Below are positions 9,325 to 17,359 of a stretch of DNA of 64,000 nucleotides, in pieces (the first letter of the stretch is position 1; each line of letters begins with the position of its first letter). Position numbers and translations under genes: made by a program. Under the pieces are notes generated by a model. The model worked only from the letters and a program-made list of their open reading frames with translations, was not told where the DNA came from and searched no databases. Source of the DNA: BM003 sp963783695. GTDB taxonomy: Bacteria > Pseudomonadota > Gammaproteobacteria > Steroidobacterales > BM003. Location: NCBI GenBank assembly GCA_963783695.1, contig CAWAOM010000001.1, positions 930,001 to 994,000 of the forward strand. The letters run 5' to 3'.

Positions 9325-11667
9325 ATGTTTGGAACCTGGATTCTCTTCGCAGCGATGCTGGCACTAGGCAGTTGTAGCAAGGGTTCCGAACCGCCAACGA
9401 TCGCGTTCCCGGACCAGTCCTCCGGTCGCATCGATATCAAGTATCCGCTGGACGAGACGCTTTTTCCGCCCGAAATCGTCGCACCGACCTTCATCTGGGC
9501 AGACGAGACCGAGGGTGTGCAAAGATGGGATATTCTGATGCGCTTCGAAGGGGTGGACGAGGTACTCCGGTTTCACTCCGAACAGCCAAGCTGGCGCCCT
9601 ACGGAAGCCGACTGGGGCGAGATCAAGCGACGAACCGATGAGCGCGACGCGGAGGTAGCAATCGTCGGCCTCGGCCCGGACGCGCAAGCCACCTCCTCCG
9701 CGACCATTCGCATCCGCACGTCAACTGACCCGGTGGTGGACTCGATCTTCTATCGCGAGGTTCCGCTGCCTTTTATCAGCGCCGTTCAGGATCCTTCGCG
9801 CATCCGCTGGCGCTTCGGCTCGGTCGACTCCGTCGAACAGCCGCCGGTGGTCCTCCAGGATCTTCCGGTTTGTGGAAACTGCCACTCTTTCTCGGGTGAC
9901 GGCGGCACCCTCGGCCTCGATGTGGACTATGGCAACGACAAGGGCGGCTACGCGATCCTGCCGGTATCGCAGCAGATGCTGTTGAACGACGAAAAGATCA
10001 TTACCTGGAGCGACTACAAAAAGGACGACGGCGAAGGTACCTTCGGTCTGCTGTCACAGGTGTCGCCGGATGGCCGCTACGTAATCAGCACCGTCAAGGA
10101 CCGCGCCGTTTTCGTCGCGACGCCCGGGATCGAATTCTCCCAGCTGTTTTTCCCGATCAAGGGCATCCTCGTCGTCTACGACACCGAGACCGGCGCCTAC
10201 ACGCCGCTGCCGGGTGCCGACGATCCGGCGTATGTGCAGAGCAATCCGACCTGGAGCCCCGACGGCAAGCATGTCGTCTTCGCCCGGGCCAAGGTGTACC
10301 AGAACGAGGCAGTGACGAACGCGACCAGTATCCTTCTCAATGAGAAGGACGTTCCCGAGTTCATCGAAGACAAGCAGCCGTTCAAATTCGACCTGTACCG
10401 GGTACCGTTCAACGAGGGTCGAGGTGGCACCGCCGAACCCATCGAGGGGGCCTCGCACAATGGAATGAGCAATTTCTTTGCGAAGTTCTCGCCGGACGGC
10501 AAATGGATCGTCTTCACCCAGGCCGAAAACTACATGCTGCTGATGCCTGACAGCGAGTTGTTCATCATTCCCGCCGCAGGCGGTGAAGCGCGGCGCCTGC
10601 GCGCAAATACACCACGCATGAACTCCTGGCACAGCTTCTCCTCCAACGGGCGCTGGCTCGTGTTCTCGTCAAAGGCCAATACGCCCTACACCCAGCTTTT
10701 CCTGACCCACATCGACGAGGAAGGCAATTCCACGCCACCGGTCGTGCTCGATCGCTTCACCGGAACTTACGGCGCTGCCAATATCCCGGAGTTCGTCCCC
10801 CTGCCAGCCGACTCGATCGCCCGGATCAAGGAGCAATTCCTCGATGCCTATTCGTTCCTGCGCGCCGGCATGGCCAACGAGCGCACCGGTAACTACCCCG
10901 GCGCGGTTCGTGCCTACAACCGCGGTCTTGCGGTCGAGCCCGACAATGTAGAGTTGCTGAACTCCCTCGGGTTCGCGTTGTTCCAGCAAGGCAAGAGCGA
11001 AGAGGCGGTCGTCGCGTTGGAGAAGGCACTCGAAGTGGACCCGATGCACTGGAAAGCCCACAACAACATGGCGCTGGCCTCCATCGACATTGGCGAACTG
11101 GAGCTTGCCGAGGCGCACTACCGCGAGTCACTTGCGATCGAACCGCAGCCCGCAATCTATAACGACCTCGGGTTCGTGCTCGAACGCCAGGGGATGCTCG
11201 AGGAAGCGACTGACGCATATCGCAAGGCGCTCGAACTGGATCCCGAATCGGCCGCGGCCCATTACAATCTGGGTGCCGCGCTGGCGCGAACCGGTCAGTT
11301 CGCCGAGGCCGAAAGCCACTTGCGAATGGCCCTGGAGACCAACCCCAATACGCAAACCTACTCCGGGCTCGGATTCGTTTTGTGGCAACAGGATCGAGAC
11401 GACGAAGCAATCGCCAGCCTGCGGACCGCGATCGAAGTGGATCCGAAGAACGCGGCCGCTTACGATGCGCTCGGGACAATCCTGGTAGAGCAAAAGAGGC
11501 TCGAGGAAGCCGCCTCTGTCTATCGCCAATTGATTCGCAACCAGCCGAGCCCGGCTGCCCACCAGAAGCTGGCGCAAATTCTGACGGACCTCGGACGGGC
11601 CGACGAAGCGCGCAAACAGTTGGAAATGGCGAACGCGCTGAATCAAAGCGCTGGGCGAACACAGTAG
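9325..11667 (+). CDS. Lipoprotein with CxxCH motif, PD40 beta-propeller and TPR repeats
   Basis: About 780 residues. The chosen ATG gives MFGTWILFAAMLALGSCSKG, a signal peptide with lipobox; upstream in-frame starts at 9271 and 9097 add a non-signal-like extension. A single CGNCHSF at about residue 182 is a c-type haem attachment motif. Three TolB/PD40 blades follow: WSPDGKHVVFARA (~309), FSPDGKWIVFTQA (~388), FSSNGRWLVFSSK (~437). From about residue 505 to the end there are seven or so TPR units (NYPGAVRAYNRGLAVEPDN type). Role unknown; an envelope scaffold with a redox or haem site is an inference. The 3' end is duplicated at 14362-14940. Confidence 0.8.
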   Translation: MFGTWILFAAMLALGSCSKGSEPPTIAFPDQSSGRIDIKYPLDETLFPPEIVAPTFIWADETEGVQRWDILMRFEGVDEVLRFHSEQPSWRPTEADWGEIKRRTDERDAEVAIVGLGPDAQATSSATIRIRTSTDPVVDSIFYREVPLPFISAVQDPSRIRWRFGSVDSVEQPPVVLQDLPVCGNCHSFSGDGGTLGLDVDYGNDKGGYAILPVSQQMLLNDEKIITWSDYKKDDGEGTFGLLSQVSPDGRYVISTVKDRAVFVATPGIEFSQLFFPIKGILVVYDTETGAYTPLPGADDPAYVQSNPTWSPDGKHVVFARAKVYQNEAVTNATSILLNEKDVPEFIEDKQPFKFDLYRVPFNEGRGGTAEPIEGASHNGMSNFFAKFSPDGKWIVFTQAENYMLLMPDSELFIIPAAGGEARRLRANTPRMNSWHSFSSNGRWLVFSSKANTPYTQLFLTHIDEEGNSTPPVVLDRFTGTYGAANIPEFVPLPADSIARIKEQFLDAYSFLRAGMANERTGNYPGAVRAYNRGLAVEPDNVELLNSLGFALFQQGKSEEAVVALEKALEVDPMHWKAHNNMALASIDIGELELAEAHYRESLAIEPQPAIYNDLGFVLERQGMLEEATDAYRKALELDPESAAAHYNLGAALARTGQFAEAESHLRMALETNPNTQTYSGLGFVLWQQDRDDEAIASLRTAIEVDPKNAAAYDALGTILVEQKRLEEAASVYRQLIRNQPSPAAHQKLAQILTDLGRADEARKQLEMANALNQSAGRTQ

Positions 11668-11810
11668 GACATCGAATTCGGGGCTGATAAGCACACGCGC
11701 CTGCGCGTTTAGAAAACGCAAACGTTATTAAGGCGCCTGTGTGAATGTCCGGCTGGTCCAGTCATTCCGGCAGATTGCGTCTTTTCCGCCGCACCGCCTC
11801 CCGTTACGTT
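11229..11810 (+). repeat. Parent copy of a ~580-bp segmental duplication
   Basis: The last ~440 bases of the TPR lipoprotein gene plus about 140 bases of downstream DNA recur at 14362-14940. The coding part is nearly identical (for example LWQQDRDDEAIASLRTAIE in both); the downstream part is more diverged but still alignable by eye (GCGCCTGT and GCGTCTTTT blocks). Confidence 0.85.
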
Positions 11811-11993
11811 GGGCCCGTACGTTTTCGCCGCTGACATAAGGCCCATTCCACGCATTGCTGCGAAGATGAGGGGCGCCTTAAACTACCTATCCGCTGCGCC
11901 GGACGGGGCCCGGCTACATGCGGCTTCAACGAAGCTCCCGAAAAGAGGTGCGGCCCGCTGAACCGCGACGATTCAGCGGCCGCGGGCGCTGTG
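11668..11993. other. Intergenic region with duplication tail and IS-like relic
   Basis: About 325 bases without a gene. The first ~140 bases belong to the segmental duplication; 11821-11894 is a relic shared with 19528-19602. The remainder shows nothing recognisable. Confidence 0.6.
11821..11894. repeat. Relic repeat shared with 19528-19602
   Basis: About 74 bases containing GCCGCTGACATAAGGCCCAT and GATGAGGGGCGCCTTAAACT match 19528-19602 with only a few substitutions. The second copy lies beside an IS3-type orfA remnant, so this is likely the edge of a lost mobile element; no transposase remains here. Confidence 0.7.
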
Positions 11994-12473
11994 TCAGAGT
12001 GGACAGGCGTCTACCGCATGGCCCGTGCCCTCAATGTAAAAGACCAATTCGTTATCCGCGGTAAATACCATTGCATAGTTCTTCATTTTCATCATTCCCG
12101 GCCCTCTGGACGGGCCGGCGATCCCGTACTCGATCAGCGTCCACCCCAGCGACGGTTCTTTGCTCGTGGCGGTAAACGTCACATGCGGGAAACCGGTGTG
12201 CTGAACCCACACGCCCGGAATCGGCTCGGCTCCCTCACCCGGCCACTCCAGGTCTATCCAGGTGCCATCCTCTTCGAACGTAAAGCAACTGGGAAAAGCG
12301 GCTCCCTCGTATTCGGGGAAAAACGGTGACGACAGGATTGTCACTTCGACAAGGAAAACCTGTCCCGCCAGATCGCCGCGATCGTCGTTGGGATGCCCGG
12401 TCCCGTCGGCAAATGTCGCGCCCCCGGCTGCGCTCAACGCCAGCGCCAGTAGAAATCTTGTGATGAACTTCAT
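11994..12473 (-). CDS. Exported protein of unknown function
   Basis: 159 residues from the ATG at 12471-12473, which has a strong GGAGGGGGAG ribosome site two bases upstream. The N-terminus MKFITRFLLALALSAAGGAT is a signal peptide with cleavage near FADG. The mature part is rich in aromatic and Gly residues with alternating hydrophobicity (VFLVEVTILSSPFFPEY, YAMVFTADNELVFYIEG), consistent with a small beta-barrel or lipocalin-like fold; two Cys (SCFTF and VDACPL near the end) could form a disulfide. I do not recognise the family. It diverges from the HTH-TPR gene at 12712, with a palindrome at 12569-12586 between them. Confidence 0.75.
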   Translation of the reverse strand: MKFITRFLLALALSAAGGATFADGTGHPNDDRGDLAGQVFLVEVTILSSPFFPEYEGAAFPSCFTFEEDGTWIDLEWPGEGAEPIPGVWVQHTGFPHVTFTATSKEPSLGWTLIEYGIAGPSRGPGMMKMKNYAMVFTADNELVFYIEGTGHAVDACPL

Positions 12474-12568
12474 GACTCCCCCTCCAGTAAGTATTTTGGT
12501 TGACCCCCTCGACAAGCTCGCAAGGGCCTATCAGCCTGCCCCAAAGAGCGCGAAGACACCGCGTGACA

Positions 12569-12586
12569 TCACGTGACGTCACGTGA
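12569..12586. promoter_or_regulatory. 18-bp perfect palindrome, candidate operator
   Basis: TCACGTGACGTCACGTGA is its own reverse complement, and the surrounding bases also form a 10-bp-period direct repeat (TGACATCACG, TGACGTCACG, TGACACGGAG). It sits in the 240-bp spacer between divergent genes, one encoding a DNA-binding TPR protein. Operator function is inferred. Confidence 0.55.
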
Positions 12587-12711
12587 CACGGAGAGCTTTC
12601 CCGGCCCCGTTGGCAAGCTAAATCCTTCTGACTTACCATGACATGGCACGAAAAACGGGGTGTAGCAGGATCGGGTCAAAGACAGTGATCGCTTGATCGG
12701 GGTTTTAGAGT

Positions 12712-14262
12712 GTGACTCCTCAACAACAGGCAGGACTTGGCAAAGACGTAACGATGGCGGCGATTTCCGCGCAACTGGCACGGATCCAGGCCAGCAAGAG
12801 GTTCGCCAATGCTCCCCGCTTGCGTCAGCTGCTGAGCTACCTGGTGGAGAATTCCGCCAGCGGGAATGTTCGCAATCTGCTGGAAGTCTCGATCGCGGTA
12901 GAGGTGTTTGGTCGCGGCGGGAATTTTGACCCCCAGTCCGATACGATCGTCCGCGTATCGGCGCGGCGCCTCAGAGTGTTTCTGGCTGATTACTACAAAA
13001 ATCAGGGCCGCGACGATCCCGTTCGTTTCCGCATCCCCAGAGGACACTACCGGGTCAAAATTTCCCTGCGTGAACCACGAGCGAAAGCCACTGTTCGCGC
13101 CTGGTTGAGCAGGCCCTGGCGTCGGTGGACTATTCCTGCCGCTGCCCTCTCAGTGTTAGCGGCCTTAATCATTGTCGGATCCACCCGGCTGCTTCCGACA
13201 CACGAGACACACGGCGCCGACACCGACTCGAGAGCATCGGCGGAGTTTTTGCTGGGGCAACAGTTGCTGCATCGTCGCGGCCCGGGTGACCTTGAACACG
13301 CGGTGAAAGAATTCGAAACAGCTGTCGCGCAAGATCCTGACAATGTCGATGCATGGATCGGGCTGGCCTCGGCTCTCCGGATTCTGAACCTTCACGACCC
13401 GGACAGGTATGAACAAACGCTTCCGCGGCAATACGAGGCCTTGCACCAGGCCCTGTCCCTGGACCCGTTGCATCCGGAGGCCAATGCCCGCATGGCGGGC
13501 CTGCATTTTTCCTCGGGAGACCTGGCCGGCGCAATCCGTCACATGAGCCAGGCCATGGAATTCGGCGGGGAAAGCTATCTGGTGTTGGGGATGATCGCGG
13601 GGCAGGAACGCGCCGGCGGGAACCTCGAGCGGGCCATAGAATTACAGCGTGAGGCCACGCAATATCGGCCTCTCGACGCGAGCTCTTTCCACAACCTTGG
13701 TTACATGCTGTACGAGGCCGGCGAATTCGACGAGGCCCTCGGCGCGTTTTACTACGCGGAGAAAATCAATCCCCTGGGGCCCGTGCAGAAGGCAAACATT
13801 GTTAAGGCACTGGTGCTCCAGGGCGAATTCGGGAAGGCCGAGAAAAAGCTGAGTCAAATTCCGCCCGGTGCGGACAGGCAGCAAGCGATGGCCCTGCTCC
13901 AGCACGCGTACGGGCAAGACGAAGCCTCACGTCAGGCGCTGCAAGCATTGCAAGCAATGGCCAACCAGCCAGCGTCAGCGAATCAATTGATGCAAATAGC
14001 AGAGGTCTTTGCTTTTCGCGGCGATGAATACAGGGCACTGGATCAGATCGAGGCGGCGTATCGGCAAATCATGAATCAGGAATGGATCCCATCAATGAAA
14101 TGCCAGTCTATCCAGACATTGCTCAATTCACCTTACCTGGCGGGTCTTCATGAGCACCCCCGGTTTGTTGCCTGGGCTGACAGGGCTCGAGCCTACGTCG
14201 CAGGACAAAGGTCGAACTTGCTTACACTGGCGGTGCTTGAACAGACATCTACTCTCCAGTGA
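12712..14262 (+). CDS. Membrane-anchored HTH-like domain plus TPR protein
   Basis: 516 residues. Residues ~18-125 match a domain common at the N-terminus of TolB-like/TPR regulators: LARIQASKRFANAPRLRQLL, then DTIVRVSARRLRVFLADYY and RFRIPRGHYRV, a winged-helix-like region. One membrane segment follows at about 142-162 (IPAAALSVLAALIIVGS). The remaining ~340 residues are TPR-like helices (NVDAWIGLASALRILN, SSFHNLGYMLYEAGEFDEAL). A one-pass sensor that couples an envelope TPR domain to DNA binding is an inference from architecture. GTG at 12712 is used; ATG at 12754 is an alternative. Diverges from an exported protein. Confidence 0.75.
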   Translation: MTPQQQAGLGKDVTMAAISAQLARIQASKRFANAPRLRQLLSYLVENSASGNVRNLLEVSIAVEVFGRGGNFDPQSDTIVRVSARRLRVFLADYYKNQGRDDPVRFRIPRGHYRVKISLREPRAKATVRAWLSRPWRRWTIPAAALSVLAALIIVGSTRLLPTHETHGADTDSRASAEFLLGQQLLHRRGPGDLEHAVKEFETAVAQDPDNVDAWIGLASALRILNLHDPDRYEQTLPRQYEALHQALSLDPLHPEANARMAGLHFSSGDLAGAIRHMSQAMEFGGESYLVLGMIAGQERAGGNLERAIELQREATQYRPLDASSFHNLGYMLYEAGEFDEALGAFYYAEKINPLGPVQKANIVKALVLQGEFGKAEKKLSQIPPGADRQQAMALLQHAYGQDEASRQALQALQAMANQPASANQLMQIAEVFAFRGDEYRALDQIEAAYRQIMNQEWIPSMKCQSIQTLLNSPYLAGLHEHPRFVAWADRARAYVAGQRSNLLTLAVLEQTSTLQ

Positions 14263-14290
14263 GCGGGCAAGTTCGGGGACAGTGCAAAAT

Positions 14291-14353
14291 GGTGTCAGGT
14301 TTATTTACTGTTCATGCAAGCCCAACACGCATCAAGAAAGTAAACCTGACCCC
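14291..14353. repeat. REP-like imperfect palindrome at a duplication junction
   Basis: GGTGTCAGGTTTATTT at 14291-14306 is an imperfect inverted match to AGTAAACCTGACCCC at 14339-14353, giving a ~15-bp arm hairpin around a 30-nt loop. Such GTCAGGTTTA palindromes are commonly seen near REP-associated tyrosine transposases, but none is in the window. It lies exactly between the stop of the HTH-TPR gene and the duplicated TPR fragment. Confidence 0.55.
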
Positions 14354-14361
14354 GTTTGCCA

Positions 14362-14768
14362 TCGAATTGGGCCCCGAGTCGGCTTCGGCGCATTACAACC
14401 TGGGCGCGGCGCTGGCGCGAAGCGGCCAGTTCGCCGAGGCCGAAAGCCACTTGCGAAAGGCCCTGGAGACCAACCCGAATACGCAAACCTATTCCGGACT
14501 CGGATTCGTACTGTGGCAACAGGATCGAGACGACGAAGCAATCGCCAGTCTGCGGACCGCGATCGAAATGGATCCGAAGAACGCGGCCGCCTGCGATGCG
14601 CTCGGGACAATCCTGGTAGAGCAAAAGAGGCTCGAGGAAGCCGCCTCCGTCTATCGCCAATTGATTCGCAACCAGCCGAGTCCGGCCGCCCACCAGAAGC
14701 TGGCCCAGATCCTGACCGACCTCGGACGGACAGACGAAGCGCGCCGGCAGTTGGAAATGGCGCAATAG
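14362..14768 (+). pseudogene. Duplicated 3' fragment of the TPR lipoprotein gene
   Basis: The frame reads FAIELGPESASAHYNLGAAL through RQLEMAQ and stop, nearly identical to the last ~140 residues encoded at 11229-11640. It lacks the signal peptide, haem motif and propeller. An ATG-initiated frame (start 14259) fuses through the REP-like palindrome to the fragment, giving a possible 169-residue product, but there is no evidence that this is a gene. Homology to the parent continues in the noncoding tail to about 14940. Confidence 0.8.
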
Positions 14769-15410
14769 CTGAATCGAAGCGCGGGACAAATGCATTGGAA
14801 CGCAATACTCGGCGCTGATATGCCCACGCGTCCGCGCGTTCAGACAACGCACAAATTGTCAGAGCGCCTGTTTGGATGTACGACTGGTCTCGTCAGTCCC
14901 GCGGGTCGCGTCTTTTTCACTGCAACGCCGCCCGGTGCAGCAGACCTCTGGCGGGCTTGGCTCGGCCATACCGATCGGGACTGGTCCGGGTAACCGACCC
15001 GGCGTTATTGAACGCGATACAACCCGCCAACGTCATACCGAAACGTCATACCGAAACGTCATACCGAAACGTCATACCGAAACGTCATACCGAAACGTCA
15101 TACCGAAACGTCATACCGAAACGTCATACCGAAACGTCATACCGAAGAGTTGCAACGACGTTGCTGTCACTCGTCTTTTAGCCTGTTCTGAAGGACTGGA
15201 TCCCGGGCATCCCAATACCGGCAGCGCCGCAATAGTAGCGGTTCAGACAACACGCACGAGGTGTTGCTAAAACCTGCTCAGACGTATCGCCGCCGGAAAT
15301 TGGGAAACTCGCGAAATGGCTTCTATACTCAGGGCTATTTGACGCTATAGCCGCACGCCTGAGAAACGCAATTTGACCCGTATCCATCAAGCGACATAAG
15401 GATTTCTGCC
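14769..15410. other. Intergenic region with duplication tail and 13-bp tandem repeat
   Basis: About 640 bases with no supported gene: the duplication tail to ~14940, the tandem array at 15031-15147, and upstream DNA of the porin gene. Open frames through the tandem array encode only repeats of its 13-bp unit. Confidence 0.6.
15031..15147. repeat. Tandem array of a 13-bp unit, nine copies
   Basis: The unit CGTCATACCGAAA repeats at 15031, 15044, 15057, 15070, 15083, 15096, 15109, 15122 and 15135; eight copies are perfect and the last ends in AAG. There are no spacers, so it is a minisatellite-like array. Its core AACGTCATACC occurs once more at 17205-17215. Confidence 0.95.
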
Positions 15411-16855
15411 ATGCCGTGGAATCATCGCTCGACCATTGCCGGACTTGCTCTTTGCTTCTCGCTAGCTGTACTCGTGAGCCACCAGGCGTCAGCGGTAGGC
15501 TTCATCGTCAGCCCGACCTCTGAAAACACCGGCATCGCCAACGCCGGTTCCGCGGTTTACGACCGCAGCGTTGCCGCCATCAGCAACAACCCCGCCGCAA
15601 TGTCCCTGATGCCTTACAAGCAAGCCGGTGGAAACCTCTCGGTAGTGATACCGGACTGGCCAGTCAACGAAAACTGGGACTGCCGGGAAGAAGACAATTG
15701 CGCCGACAGCAATATCGGTAATCTATTGGCAATCCCGGCGCTGGGCCTGATCCGGCCCATGGATCACAATTTCACCTGGGGAATTGGTCTGGCGGCGATC
15801 GCCGGACAGGGGGTGGATTACGGCGATGACTGGAAGGGACGCGCAATCATAAGGGACAACAGCCTTTCGGTACTCGGGCTGATGAACTCGATTTCCTGGC
15901 GCATGAACGAAAAATGGACGTTCGGGGTCGGGCTCGGGATTATTTACGGAGAAATGCATCAGAAGCAGGATCTTCCGTCACTCAGCGCCTCGGCCGGGGA
16001 CGACCTTGAAAGCGTCGTTCAGTTCGCCGGGCTGGCCCAGGATTGCCGGGGGCTGCCGCTACCGCTCCTCGCTATTTGCCTGAACTCTGCCGTGAACGAA
16101 TCCGGTCTTGATCCCGCGTCTGCCGCTGAGACAATTGGCAGTATCCGCAGCTACCTCGACGGCGAGTCAGGCACCAAGGTGAAACTCGAGGGAGACGATC
16201 TCGGAGCCGAAATCGCGCTCGGCACCACTTTTGAATTTCTCCCCGGTCATCGGCTGGGGCTGGTCTATCGCCACACGTCCAATTTCACTTTCGAGGGTGA
16301 CGCCACGATCAATGGAGAGTTGCTGTCGGACGAACCCAGTCAAAAGCAACACATGACGCTGGACTGGAACATGCCGGACCGGCTGATCGTAAGCGGCTCG
16401 CACCAGGTCGGAAACGATCTGAAGCTTTACTGGGACTTCGAGCGGGTCTTCTTCGACACATTCGAACGGACTGACCTGCGCATCGATGGCTATCCGACCG
16501 TGCAGATCGACCGAAATTTCAAGGATGCCAACCGCTACGCAATCGGCGCCGAGTACGCGCTGGACCACAAGTTGACCCTGCAGTTTGGCCTGAGCTACGA
16601 CGAATCGCCGGTAGATGACGAGGACAGAATGCCCGATATCCCTGTAGACGAAATCATCAAAACAATGGTTGGCGCAATCTACCAGACGAAACGACAGGTT
16701 ACATTTGCACGGGTATGCCGCAGTGGAATTTTTCGGTGACAACAAGATCGAGCAGTTGGCCAGTATTCACGGTGAAAAGATCGGCAGATACGGTCAATTT
16801 CGATTCTGACGCCGTACTCTACGTACTCGGCCTTAGTTTCGGTTACAAATTCTAG
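15411..16855 (+). pseudogene. FadL/OmpP1-type outer-membrane transporter, double frameshift
   Basis: The intact part (442 residues as read) has a signal peptide ending HQASA, then the FadL-type start GFIVSPTSENTGIANAGSAV with YDRSVAAISNNPAAMSLM, and barrel strands throughout. The as-read frame ends prematurely at 16739. After about VGAIYQTKRQVT the sequence continues in the next frame as LHGYAAVEFFGDNK to RYGQF, and after a second shift as DSDAVLYVLGLSFGYKF and stop at 16853-16855, a proper barrel-terminating sequence with C-terminal Phe. Two one-base insertions (near 16704 in a T run and near 16800) explain this. Function, if intact, is hydrophobic-compound uptake. Confidence 0.85.
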
Positions 16856-16950
16856 CAGGCGATAGACCGCGGCGAACCGGATAGCAACTACGCATCGGCC
16901 GGTAACGCGAGGAGAATCGATCGGAGCGCTAAAGGTCTTGGCGAACCGAT

Positions 16951-17077
16951 TCAGCAAGGGGCGGGATTGATTCGAATCGCCCAGTGGCGATTCCGGTCCC
17001 CGCGGACCGCACTTCGTGCGCCCAAACCGCCCTCGCGTTTTCTCGAACCCGGGGGATTCGTCCACGCACACCTCACC
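16951..17077 (-). repeat. Solo copy of the tRNA-Ser-like repeat
   Basis: On the minus strand it starts GGTGAGGTGTGCGTGGACGA, contains CCGGGTTCGA, and ends with AATCCCGCCCCTTG, the same order as the units at 30.57-31.25 kb. It is more diverged (the CCTCTCCGCCA tail is degraded) and no functional tRNA is next to it. A GGGCCC terminator of the array type lies immediately upstream on that strand. Confidence 0.7.
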
Positions 17078-17084
17078 GGTAGAT

Positions 17085-17113
17085 AAAAAAGGGCCCGCAT
17101 GGGCCCTTTTTTT
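17085..17113. terminator. Bidirectional intrinsic terminator
   Basis: AAAAAAGGGCCC (17085-17096), loop GCAT, then GGGCCCTTTTTTT (17101-17113). A-run and T-run flank both sides, so it can act on either strand. Same hairpin as in the tRNA-Ser array. Confidence 0.9.
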
Positions 17114-17359
17114 ATGCGTTGGCGGTGGAGCCAGTCCGCCGCGGAGATTGCCCTGTGATATTCATGGGAAACTACGGCGGCCTGAACCGAGATCGCCGCC
17201 CCGCAACGTCATACCAATTACCTCGGATATCACCGTTCGCACGGCAAATGACAACCCGCTGGGTTCGCAGAGGAAGACGCCTGATATGCGCAATTCCCCA
17301 TATAGGCAAAGACTCTGATCCAGGTGTAAGGTGGAATTTCTGCCAAAGGGTTTTGCAAC

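Larger units (their letters stand above)
16856..17359. other. Intergenic region with a solo tRNA-Ser-like repeat
   Basis: About 500 bases: the repeat at 16951-17077, the terminator at 17085-17113, a single echo of the 13-bp tandem unit at 17205-17215, and the upstream region of the iron-sulfur protein gene. Confidence 0.6.

Noticed and set aside
15031..15147. CRISPR array
   Set aside because: Repeats are directly adjacent (13-bp period) with no spacers and no cas genes in the window.
14872..15270. 132-residue frame over the 13-bp array
   Set aside because: Its sequence is only the repeated unit in three phases (RHTETSYRNVIPK), with no start signal; not a gene.
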